Origin: Macrotis lagotis
Lineage: Eukaryota; Chordata; Mammalia; Peramelemorphia; Peramelidae
NCBI RefSeq assembly: GCF_037893015.1
Contig: NC_133661.1
Coordinates: forward strand, 246,027,503 to 246,091,502
Direction of reading: 5' to 3'
Length of the DNA stretch: 64,000 nucleotides
Both the position numbers and the translations under genes were made by a program. This document shows positions 11,855-21,361 of the stretch, one piece after another. The first letter of the stretch is position 1. Each line of letters opens with the position of its first letter. The notes under the pieces are model-generated. The model did not search any database and was not told where the DNA came from. It saw only the letters and a program-made list of their open reading frames with translations.

Positions 11855-12676
11855 CATTTTTTGCCATTACTAAAAGAGCTATTATTTATCTTGAATAACA
11901 TAATTTGTCAGAGAAACTTGTTACAGGCTTCTCCAATTAATGACTTCTTTCATAATAATGACTCCATTTAGTTTATTCCCAATTGGAATTTATTGTGGTA
12001 TATACCTTAACGTATTGGTCTTAATTTTTGACAAGCTGCATTCCAGATTTTTTTTATCAATTTTTATCCATTAGAGAGTCTTTACCCAAGACATCAAGTT
12101 CCTAGGTTTATAAAAATCATTGTTCAATTACTTATAGGTTTTATTTACCTAATTATACAATTAATTAAATTGTTTTAGTGAGTACTGCTTTATTGTATAA
12201 TTTGAGATATTATTTCCTGTGAGATGACCTTCTGTGACTACAGATTAATTTTATTATTTCTGTCTAGATTTGTAAAATAATTTCTTAGTTATTTGATTGG
12301 TATGACATCACATTTAAAAGTTAATTTAGGCAATATCAACATTTTTATTATATTGGTTTGGCATGGCCTTGAGTATTTAATATATTTCTAGTTACGTATC
12401 TTTATTTCTATAAAAAATGATTTTTTTTTTGTACTCCTAAAGTTCTGTCCATGTAGTATTTTACTAGGTGGTATCCCAGATACTTTATTTTTGCTAATAC
12501 TCTTCTATTAATATTGACTGAATATATTCAACATACTGAGTGGTTGTCAAAGTTTTCAATAGAAAAGTATTATTTGAACTATAATGAATGGAAAAATCCT
12601 ACTTGTTTTAGGAGAAAAGTTTTGGAAATGATTGTGGAAAATCATTATGGTCCATAATTTTTAAAAAAAAGTATTG

Positions 12677-12834
12677 GGGGGGCGGCTAGGTGGCGTAGTG
12701 GATAGAGCACCGGCCCTGGAGTCAGGCGTACCTGAGTTCAGATCCAACCTCAGACACTTAATAATTACCTAGCTGTGCGGCCTTGGGCAAGCCACTTAGC
12801 CCCATTTGCCTTGAAAAAACCTAAAAAAAAAAAG
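12677..12834 (+). mobile_element. CORE-SINE
   Basis: Complete + copy. A TSD ending in agtattg is seen on both sides (12663-12676 and 12835-12841). Confidence 0.92.
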
Positions 12835-13103
12835 AGTATTGATTGGGATGATTTCAATATCCATATCTTTCTGATAAACATTCATATCTAAGATATATAG
12901 AGAATTACAAATATATAAGAACAAGAGCCATTCCCCTAAGATGTAAATGTTCACAAGATATTAACAGGTAGCTGTCAAAAAAGGTAATGTAAACTATTTC
13001 CAATAATATGAAATAATGTTCCAAATCACTAATAATAAGAAAAAAACAAATTTAAATTACTAAGATGTTTTACCTCATATCTATCAGATTGACCGAAATA
13101 ATG

Positions 13104-13396
13104 TTTGTCCTTCATTTTTGAAGAAGACCAAGACATCAAGGAGGTGATGCCATGACAAGCACATGAATTGGATATGAGTGAGCAGGTGCTATACTAAGTC
13201 ACCAGCCTCACATTCTCCTCCAGAGCCATCTGAGTCTAGAGGCCTGATATGAATCAGGATGATTGGAGATGGCCCTGGATGTGAGGCAATCCCAAGGTCT
13301 CACAGCTAGTAAGAGTCAAGTGTCTGAGGCTGGATTTGAACTCCCATTCTCCTGACTCCAAGGCCAGTGCTCCATCCACTGCACTACCTTAGTTGC
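13104..13396 (-). mobile_element. Composite marsupial SINE
   Basis: Same family and orientation as 3318-3617, starting with tttgtccttcatttttgaag and ending near the reversed head (ccactgcactacc). Confidence 0.75.
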
Positions 13397-13545
13397 CTTG
13401 CCTCCAGGGCCGTCTCTAGTTGTCCTGATTCATATCTGGTCATTGGTGACTTTGCACAGCACCCCTCACCCCACTCAAATCCAATTCATGTTCTTATCAT
13501 GGAATCACCTCCCTGATGTCGTGGTCTTCATTGAAAATGAAGGAC
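13397..13545 (+). mobile_element. Composite marsupial SINE, 3' part
   Basis: Same body as the previous element but in the opposite orientation and lacking the head. It ends in gaaaatgaaggacca. With its neighbour it forms an imperfect inverted repeat. Confidence 0.7.
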
Positions 13546-13548
13546 CAG

Positions 13549-13711
13549 GGGCAGCTAGGTGTCATAGTGGATAGAGCACCCGCCCTAGAGTCAGGAGTAC
13601 CTGAGTTCAAATCTGGCCTCAGACACTTAATAATTACCTAGCTGCATGGCCTTGGGCAAGCCACTTAACCCCATTGCTTTGCAAAAACTAAAAAAAAAAA
13701 CAAAAAAAACA
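13549..13711 (+). mobile_element. CORE-SINE, first of a tandem pair
   Basis: Complete copy inserted at the end of the composite SINE. The target motif aggaccagg occurs before it (13541-13549) and after it (13713-13721). Confidence 0.9.
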
Positions 13712-13721
13712 AAGGACCAGG

Positions 13722-13881
13722 GTCAGGTAGGTGGTGCAGTGGATAGAGCACCGGCCCTGGAGTCAGGAGTACCTGAGTTCAAATGTGGCCTCAGACACTT
13801 AATAATTGCCTATCTGTGTGATATGGGCAAGTCACTTGACCCCAATTGCCTTAAATAAATAAAATTTTAGAAAGAAAAAAG
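13722..13881 (+). mobile_element. CORE-SINE, second of a tandem pair
   Basis: Complete copy next to the previous one. The motif gaaaatgaaggacca reappears after it (13881-13895), as it also stands before the pair (13531-13545), so both insertions used almost the same target. Confidence 0.9.
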
Positions 13882-14035
13882 AAAATGAAGGACCAAAAAA
13901 AATGGATTGACAAAAATAGCAAAAGATTAAAATGATAAATATTGAAGGGTCTGTGGAAAGATGTAGGCACTAATGCAGTTTTGGTAAAGTTGTGAATTAG
14001 TCCAACCATTCTGAAAAAAAAAATTTTGTTATCAT

Positions 14036-14458
14036 GCTAGTTGCTAACTTGTACATACTACTTAAGGAAATGATTCCACTTAAGTGGGTTCCTAAAGTTG
14101 GAGACTTCTTTTGGAACTTAGTCACAATATGTAAGCTTGGACAAATATGACTTCTAGTCTCTGAACCCCAAAATTTTATTTTTTGGTTCACTAAAATTTA
14201 GAGATGTCCTGAGTTTTTTTCAGCAGTGAAACAATTGCATATTTTATTTTTCAGCTCTGAAAGATGTAAAGCTATGTTACTGTTATTTAAGCATAATCTA
14301 GCTTGCTTATTGTTTCTGTGGTTGGCCTGCTAGGGTCCACATCTGGGGGATTAGCCTCTCTGAAGTTGTGTTGTCTAAATCTCAGCTGATCAATTATATG
14401 TAATGAGAAAAGAACCAGGGCAAAAATTGGTTCACACTTTATCTGCCAGGGTTCATAG
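14036..14458. other. No recognisable feature
   Basis: Unique-looking intronic sequence; nothing supported. Confidence 0.45.
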
Positions 14459-14528
14459 TATATATGTATGTGTATGTATGTGTGTGTGTGTATATATATA
14501 TGTATATGTATATGTATATATATATATG
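14459..14528. repeat. TG/TATG/TA microsatellite
   Basis: Mixed tatg, tg and ta units. A short repeat-coded peptide frame crosses it and is not a gene. Confidence 0.9.
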
Positions 14529-14689
14529 TAATTTGGAAGCTTAGCAGACTTAATTTTTTCAATGGGCAGAAATGCCCCCCCCCCCCAATTTCAAGAAATT
14601 TGGATGAAAGTCATCAGATTTTATTGAGTACAAGACTTTTCTAACATTTTCTGAGTCTGGAAACATGCTTAGGCTTACAGATCAGTTGC

Positions 14690-14816
14690 TGAACATAATA
14701 CTCTAAATGAGATTTGAAGAAGGCAGAGTAGGGTGGAACTATCATCTCCCTCTTTTCCTAAGCTGCACCCTTTCAGTGTATCCCAAGACTGAATTATTTT
14801 GGTTACCACATCATAT
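14690..14816 (-). repeat. Left arm of an inverted repeat pair (CR1/L3-related)
   Basis: The reverse complement matches 16868-16994 over 127 bp, with about ten differences counted by eye. In the right arm the segment belongs to a CR1/L3 LINE relic (wording of its ORF end, such as ccaccctactctgcc). Similarity falls off sharply outside the arms. Confidence 0.75.
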
Positions 14817-14892
14817 AGCAACTTTGACATAAACTAGATATCTTAACTGTCAACTCTTAAGAATTTATAACTCAGTTGAACAAGAAAGAAAG

Positions 14893-15193
14893 GGCAGCTA
14901 GGTGGCACAGTAGATAGAGATTTTGGAGGATGGGAGTTTGAATTTGGCCTCAGACAAATAATACTTGCTTAGCTATGTAATCTTGGTCAAATCACTTAAC
15001 TCTGATTGCCTCCTTTCTGGGACTATCATCAGTCATCCTGATCTGTATCTGGTCACTGGACCCAGATGGTTCTGTGGAGAAAATGAGGGTGGTGACTTAG
15101 TATAGGACCCCTTCACTCAGCTCCAATTCTTGTGTTTGTCCTGGCATCACCTTCTTCATGTCATGGTCTTCTTTAAGAACAAAGGACAAGAAA
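14893..15193 (+). mobile_element. Composite marsupial SINE, full head and body
   Basis: Head ggcagctaggtggcacagt, then the body with gtcatcctgatctgtatctg and ggcatcacc, and the end aagaacaaaggacaa. This copy shows that the body seen elsewhere belongs to a CORE-SINE head. Confidence 0.8.
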
Positions 15194-15194
15194 G

Positions 15195-15580
15195 AAAATC
15201 TCTTAGCATGAACTATGGGTGCTTTTTAGTTGTGTCATGGTTTTATAAAAATGGATGTTATGAGAAGTTTTTGTTGGTATATTTTTCTTGATATGAATTG
15301 ATTTCATTAAGTGAAAGATATTAAGAATTTAGTAAAAGTAGCTATTAGCTAAGGGAATCGGATATTTTTGACATTTATCATTTCCTGTTACAGTGAAAAT
15401 TATTGAGGGGAACAGAATAGAATCTATAAGTTTCAAGGAATAGGACAAATTGATTAAAAAAATTGTGATTATTAAAATGATGCCCTCTGGGTTAACTGGT
15501 TGTAAAACACTATTCTATATAACTATCAACTCTTAATTAACATATTGTACTTCTGATGATTAGACTGGACAGAAGTTGCA
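15195..15580. other. No recognisable feature
   Basis: AT-rich unique-looking sequence. Confidence 0.45.
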
Positions 15581-15584
15581 TTCT

Positions 15585-15665
15585 TTTTAAAGGCAAATGG
15601 GATTGATTTGCAATTAATAAGTATCTGAGACCAGATTTGAACTCAGATTCTTCTGACTCCAAGAC
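15585..15665 (-). mobile_element. CORE-SINE fragment
   Basis: Reversed central part only (gtatctgagaccagatttgaactcag...tgactccaag wording), with diverged edges. Confidence 0.65.
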
Positions 15666-15669
15666 CCAG

Positions 15670-16210
15670 GAATTACATTAATGTTCAAAAATATATGTAT
15701 TTGTTCAAGTGCTATCACTGTATTTTTATCTAATATCTTAAGTTGCTCCCTTTGTTTGACCTGTGATTCATTGGATTGTAGAACTCCCTTAATCCAGTAA
15801 TAGCAAAACTCCTAATGCAGATATTCACATGCTTTGCGACTATAAAATATTGGATTTGCTTGGAGCATTCAGTAGTTAAGTGACTTGCCCAGGCAGGTCT
15901 TAGCACCAGAGTTCCTGCCTCTAAAGCCTACCCTCACTTGGGTACCCCAGGTTTTCTCTCTGGCTAATTCATTCTGAAATAAAATGATGATTTTCCAGAT
16001 TGGAATAGGATGATCAAGAGATTTGAGGAATTGAGTATCATTGCATGAAGCTATTTGCAACTATCCTGTGATATTCTCTTTAAGTTTTACTGGTCATCCC
16101 TGGTTCCACTTTCTGTCCCTGACCTTTAACAGATACATACTAACATATTCAGAAGTCCTCCTGACTTGTTTTATTTGGGGGAATTCTTTCTATATGCTCT
16201 ACATAGCCCT
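15670..16210. other. No recognisable feature
   Basis: Mixed-composition intronic sequence. Short open frames here look like chance. Confidence 0.45.
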
Positions 16211-16214
16211 AACT

Positions 16215-16375
16215 TTACCAACTCAGAATTAGATACAAAATTAAGCTCTCACTATTATCTATATGACCTTCTGTAAGTCAGTCTCTCATTGTCTATTTCT
16301 TCATCTGTAAATTGGAGGTGATGATACTACTTACATTTGCTACTTGTTATGGGGATAATATGAGACTATTTATTA
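16215..16375 (+). repeat. MIR relic
   Basis: MIR 3' half with tatttcttcatctgtaaatt and ggaggtgatgatactactta. Confidence 0.65.
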
Positions 16376-16467
16376 TTAACTTTCAACTTTATACTTTTCA
16401 ACTGTTACTCTTCAGATACTTGACAGGTCTTGTAGTGGGTAAATGTTCAATAAGTGTTAAATAAACA

Positions 16468-16743
16468 CCAGGGAGAACACTGGTAATCCCAGCTACCTGG
16501 GAGGCGGAGGTGGTAGGATTTCTCAGGCTGTGAAGTCAGCTGAGGTGGCCTAACTTGATCAGTTTACACTGTACTAAGCTTGACATTACCATGATGACCC
16601 CCTCAGGAAAGGGGAGGCCACCAGGTTGTCTAAGGACAAACCAGGTGCCAATTAATTGTTCCAAGTGTCAGTTAGTTGAGAGGTCAGTCTGTGATTAGCC
16701 CCTGCCTGGAACAAAATAAGGAGACCTAGTCTCAAAAAATTTA
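16468..16743 (+). pseudogene. 7SL (SRP) RNA retropseudogene, near full length
   Basis: The order of 7SL RNA is kept from end to end: gtaatcccagctacctgggaggcggagg near the 5' end (Alu domain), then a stretch like ACTAAGTTCGGCATCAATATGGTGACC (here actaagcttgacattaccatgatgacc), then ggccaccaggttgtctaagga (S domain, helix 8 side), then the 3' part with gcctggaacaaaataaggagac and ctagtctc. Length is about 276 against roughly 300 nt for 7SL. Many substitutions and small deletions make it non-functional. An A-rich tail and perfect 11-bp TSDs ttaaataaaca (16457-16467 and 16744-16754) show L1-type retroposition. It is not an Alu: the S domain is present. Confidence 0.9.
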
Positions 16744-16867
16744 TTAAATAAACAAAGAGAAACATAACAGGAAGGAGAGAAGAAAGCACAGAATGACAAT
16801 TAAACAGCAGTTCTTTTATTTAAAAAGTCTGAGTTTTAATTGGCTGTAATCTCAAAATAAGTCAACC

Positions 16868-17370
16868 ATATGATGTGGCAACCAAAATAATTCAGTCTTG
16901 GGATACATTGAAAGGGTGCAGCCTTAAGAGAAGAGGGAGATAATAGTTCCACCCTACTCTGCCTTCTTCAAACCTCATTTAATGATTATGTTCAATTCTG
17001 GGAACCAGACTTTTGGTAAACTGGAAATTATGCAGAATAAAAATGTTTATAGCTTACTTAAAACATTTTGAGGGAATTGTCATTTGGAAAAGGGGTTAGA
17101 CTTGCTTATTTTGAACCTAAGAGGCTAAACCTAGAGCCAGGAGTAAAACTACAAAGAAACAAATTTAGGCTTAACATGGTGAAAACGCCATAAAGTTTAG
17201 AGCTGTTAGCTATGAAATGGGCTGCCCATGGGCAATGGGTCTCTCTTTCTTTAAGGTTTTCAAAAAGCTGGATAGAGCACTATAGTGGGGATTAAATTCA
17301 TGTATGAATTGGATTAGATGGACATTGATGAGGTCTCTTCAAACCTCAGATTCTGTGATTCTATGAAAGA
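16868..17370 (+). repeat. CR1/L3 LINE 3'-end relic (includes right arm of the inverted pair)
   Basis: Phrases in CR1/L3 order: ttgggatacattgaaagg, agataatagttccaccctac, atgttcaattctgggaacc, gagctgttagctatgaaatg, aaaagctggatagagcac and, at the very end, cagattctgtgattctatga, the typical CR1/L3 3' terminus. Positions 16868-16994 are the right arm matching 14690-14816 inverted. Confidence 0.75.
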
Positions 17371-17575
17371 GGTGAGTAAAAGTAAAAAACAGGTATAAAT
17401 GACAACTCACTGATTAAAAAAACAACATTGTAATACCTTTTCTTTTCTGAAATAGTTTCTTTAAGGGAAGCAACCTTGCAAGATTAGAATGATTTTATAT
17501 TTGGTATCACCATCCTGCTTTCCCATTCCTCCCCTGACTCCCAGTAAGTGGAATATTGACACCTTTAAATATTCT

Positions 17576-17735
17576 TTTTTGTTGCTTTTTAGGTTTTTGC
17601 AAGGCAAATGGGGTTTAAGTGGCTTGCCCAAGCCCACACAGCTAGGTAATTATTAAGTGTCTGAGACCGGATTTGAACCCAGATACTCCTGACTCCAGGG
17701 CCGGTGCTTTATCCACTACTCCACCTAGCCGCCCC
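17576..17735 (-). mobile_element. CORE-SINE
   Basis: Complete reversed copy. TSD taaatattct at 17566-17575 and 17736-17745. Confidence 0.93.
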
Positions 17736-17745
17736 TAAATATTCT

Positions 17746-18124
17746 ATGAAATTTTACTGGAGTTCACAAGTCTATATTACCTTTGTCCCTTTAGCAAGAA
17801 TAGAAATGACAAGCCTATTGGGTAGCTTTTTCCTCTTTGATCCCTCTTGCACTTTACCCTACATAATTCTTCTTATTGAAAACATACACATACTCATGTG
17901 TACATACCCCCATAAGGTTTGAACTTTAAGGAACTCCTTGCTACACAAATAAAAGGCTGTCTTTTTTGTTTGTGTGCTAAAGGCACAAGATTCAGTTAAC
18001 AACTTAAAATGAAAGAATATCATAAGAGAAGCTTTCTTTATGGATTGTTTCACATTTAGATTATAAGGTCTGCCCATATGTATACTCTTAAATGACTTCT
18101 GTCACTACTTAGTTTCTTAAAACC
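17746..18124. other. No recognisable feature
   Basis: AT-rich sequence with overlapping short chance frames on both strands. Confidence 0.45.
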
Positions 18125-18134
18125 AAATTGCCAG

Positions 18135-18272
18135 GCGGCTAGGTGGCGCAGTGGATAAAGCACCGGCCCTGGACTCAGGAGTACCTGGGTTCAACTCTGG
18201 TCTCAAATACATAATAATTACCTAACTGTGTGACCTTGGACAAGTCACTTAAACCCATTGCCTTGCCAAAAA
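18135..18272 (+). mobile_element. CORE-SINE
   Basis: Complete + copy. TSD aaattgccag at 18125-18134 and 18273-18282. Confidence 0.93.
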
Positions 18273-18282
18273 AAATTGCCAG

Positions 18283-20320
18283 ATATTATAAATATCCTTT
18301 ATGATGTACTTTTTGACCCTTCTTGGTGTTTTTTCAACTGTCATTCTTTTATGGTATGGGTGTTGAATGGTCATGAATTTATTAAAGCTTCCATTCCCAA
18401 ACTAGGGGGGTTTACAAACAACAGTCTTAATGGAGACATAGTTTTCTTCAGAACTTTAAGAGGGAGGTCAAATGTAAAAGGATTTATGTGCAAAATCTTC
18501 CTACATCAAAAAGACTTCAAAACACATTTTCAAAATTGTTTTTGGCAAAGTATGATTTCTAATACATTAAATTTACCATTCTTATTTTTTTTATTCCTAC
18601 TGAAAAATGTTGTAGATTTGATCCAGTTTGTTGCAATTATAAGTTTGGTGTGTTTGGCAGTCAGCTTGATATCTAACCTGGCAACTAATCACCATATCAC
18701 CCTCACTGGTCAAATCATTCCAAGCCAAAGAACTTTGCACAGAAAGGGCTTTTATGTCTACAAAGATAGTCATTTTTCAAGATTCATTTTCAATTTCATA
18801 AGTAGCAAGAGGTTATATAGTTCCCACATCTTTGGAAGAGTATGAAAATCATTCTGTTTATATCCCTTATTCAAATCAGAAAGACCTATAAAAAACACTT
18901 CTAAACTTGTTCCTTGGTCAGTGGTACTTTTTAATTAAAAAAGAATAAATCTGGATTTTCCTTCATACTATCAATGGGGTTTACTATGGAACTGTTGTGA
19001 AATACTACATAACCTAATAATTCTTTCTTTTCTTCCTTTCTTTCCTCAAGACTTCTGAATAAGTTTCTTATTACCATTTCGGGTCTGTGCTTCTAGATTT
19101 AATTTAATGATTTCCCTCTCCCCAGTTTTTTTTCCCTAAGGATTGCTTCTCCAAATTCTTTTTTTTTAAGTAGTTCTTTGTGCTTCTGCATATTTTGGTT
19201 TTTTTTTTAACTAAACCTTCCAACAATTTCTTAGTACTTAAATTTTTTAAAAATTGTTTTGGTTGCTTTGTATTTTCTTTGTCTTAATTAGGCTCTGTTA
19301 TCTCCTTTAGAAGCACTACCTGAGTTGAACTAGTCTACTTTTGTGTTTTCCTATTTGAATGGATGATTTCTCTTCAAATATGTGAAGATAACTGTCTTGG
19401 GAAGGAGGGAATTGACTTATTCTGGGTTATTTTAGGGCAGAGAAATGTCAAACATGTAGCTTGGGAAGTGTAATTTAGAAAAGCAGATTTTTTTTTTTAG
19501 CATGTGGCCACTTAAGACTTGTCTCAGCACAATATACAAATACATTTATATTCTGCTACAATTTTTTTCAGTTTAAGTCAATCAGAAACATTTTTTGAAT
19601 GCCAATTATATTCAGACTATGATATAAGTCATGTTGGGGAAGATTCACTAGAAATAGGAAATGTAGTTGTAAACCTCAAAGCCTATAATTTGTTTGGAGA
19701 CACAAGGAAAATATAAATGAAAAAGAATTAAGAACATTTGGAAAGGAACATATAAACAAGTACAAATTAACATACTACAAAAAACTACAGACAGACTGAA
19801 AGTGCCAAAGGGAATTTTCCATGACTTCATTTTCTAGTCTCTCTCCATCAAAGTTAGTGACTTTTTTAAATGTCATTGATTCCCTTAGGGATTAAACAAA
19901 AATTGTAACATATCTATGCATGTGTAAAATACAACAAAACAAAAATAAAGCTGAAAAAAAATTTTCTGTGTTTACTGAGATTTTCATGGTTTACATTTAA
20001 ATAGAAGTTTTTCCATAGGAATTTTCATGAGTAGTTTTGTATCAGTGTTGGAACATCATAGCTAAAGATAGGCTTTCTTTTCCAAATAAAAGGCCAAAGA
20101 AACTCTATAGAATTAGCACTTGATTCACTTATTGTGAATGTGTTCCTTTTGTAGAAAAAAGAAACATCCTTATATAACCTGTGACCCAACACTTCATGCT
20201 GTGGTTTTATATAGACCAAATTTAGCCATAGGGAAGCTTCTCAGAAATTGTATTCATTGGTTCATATCCCTACTTAGGGTTTCTCCTGAAAACATCATAC
20301 ATAAAATGATGTAAAGTGTA
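18283..20320. other. Repeat-poor AT-rich stretch with one long unexplained open frame
   Basis: An open frame of 195 codons (18258-18845, +) starts inside the SINE tail and is rich in Phe, Leu, Ile and Ser, as expected from T-rich DNA. I recognise no domain in it or in its reverse strand. No splice-supported exon is seen. The remainder to 20.3 kb holds no clear repeat. Confidence 0.4.
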
Positions 20321-20335
20321 AAATCTATAGAAAAG

Positions 20336-20510
20336 GGGCAGCTAGGTGGCATAATGGATAAAGCACCGGCCTTGGAGTCAGGAGTACCTAGGTTCAAATC
20401 CGGTCTCAGACACTTAATAATTACCTAGCTGTGTGGCCTTGGGCAAGCCACTTAACCCCATTTGCCTTGCAAAAACCTAAAAAAAAAAACCCCAAACAAA
20501 CAAACAAACA
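20336..20510 (+). mobile_element. CORE-SINE, young-looking
   Basis: Complete copy with an (AAAC)n-type tail. Perfect 15-bp TSD aaatctatagaaaag at 20321-20335 and 20511-20525. Confidence 0.95.
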
Positions 20511-20712
20511 AAATCTATAGAAAAGATTTTTAAAAGGGTCCTCAGCTCTCATATTGGCACTTAAGTTAACAGTGCCATGACTCCTGTCAATTCAGAGAGA
20601 ACTGAGCAGATGTGTCTGATCTAGAGTGTGAGTAATCTAATCTAAATGTATTTTCTGCTAAAAACAAGTATTTTTAGGTTTGGGCATTTTAGTGTAATAT
20701 TTATGTCATTTA

Positions 20713-20742
20713 TTTTTATAAAGATTTTATTTATTTTGAGTT
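20713..20742 (-). mobile_element. Ultra-short L1 3'-end insertion (30 bp)
   Basis: The 30 bp are the reverse complement of the marsupial L1 3' terminus (compare 62957-62980). They are flanked by perfect 20-bp TSDs tgtaatatttatgtcattta at 20693-20712 and 20743-20762. This is an extreme 5' truncation. Confidence 0.85.
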
Positions 20743-20762
20743 TGTAATATTTATGTCATTTA

Positions 20763-21110
20763 AAAACAACTATTTCCACTTGATATATCTTGCTGTATTG
20801 GTTATCTCCTAATATGGAAATACTATTTAAAGCCAGTAATTTTACTTCAATTAAATTATGTGGAACTACCACCATTGTTAAGAGGTGGTAATTATTAAAT
20901 GCTTTGCTAAAGTAAACAGACATGGTTTTAACTTCTAGGAATTTATTCTTCAGGATACTTTGTCAAACTTGGAAAAAAGAAGATTGTTATTAAATAAATG
21001 AAAAAATTAAACCAAATAAAAAGAAATCAGTACCCTGAAAATTAAATTCAACTTACATATAAGCTGATAAAACAGTTAAGATAACTCTTCTTTCATCTTT
21101 GATTTGGTTT
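20763..21110. other. No recognisable feature
   Basis: AT-rich intronic sequence. Confidence 0.45.
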
Positions 21111-21111
21111 T

Positions 21112-21253
21112 GTAATTTTTTTTTAAATCAATGGAGTTAAATGACTTGCCCAAAGTCACACAGCTAGGCATTAAGTGTTTGAAGTCAGATTTGAACTCTG
21201 GACCTCCTCACTCCAGGGTTGGTACTTTATCCACTGTGCCACCTAGTTGCTCC
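21112..21253 (-). mobile_element. CORE-SINE, older
   Basis: Reversed copy with scattered substitutions, ending at tgtgccacctagttgctcc. TSD not clear. Confidence 0.85.
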
Positions 21254-21361
21254 TTCTTCCATCTGTGAACCATGGCCCGTTCCTGGAACCTTTATAGTTT
21301 GCACTGTGTGTTTTGAAATAATTGTTCTAAGTTTTGATAGGCTGGGACATGGTATAGTACA

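Larger units (their letters stand above)
10835..12560 (-). repeat. Old L1, ORF2 interior to 3' end, split by SINEs
   Basis: Reading leftwards on the minus strand, this covers ORF2 interior (about 12560-11900, with phrases shared by marsupial L1 such as tttgattggtatgac and tttttattatattggtttggc), the ORF2 end, then the 3' UTR near 10840. Three CORE-SINEs interrupt it. It is much more diverged than the 1579-2897 copy and carries no open frame of use. Confidence 0.7.
12845..14035 (+). repeat. L1 ORF2 3' segment split by a SINE pile-up
   Basis: Left part (12845-13103): aagatatatagagaattac, aagaacaagagccattcccc and ccaaatcactaataata. Right part (13896-14035): gtctgtggaaagatgtaggc and gtccaaccattctg. 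Together they form a + strand L1 segment into which four SINE pieces were inserted. Confidence 0.75.
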
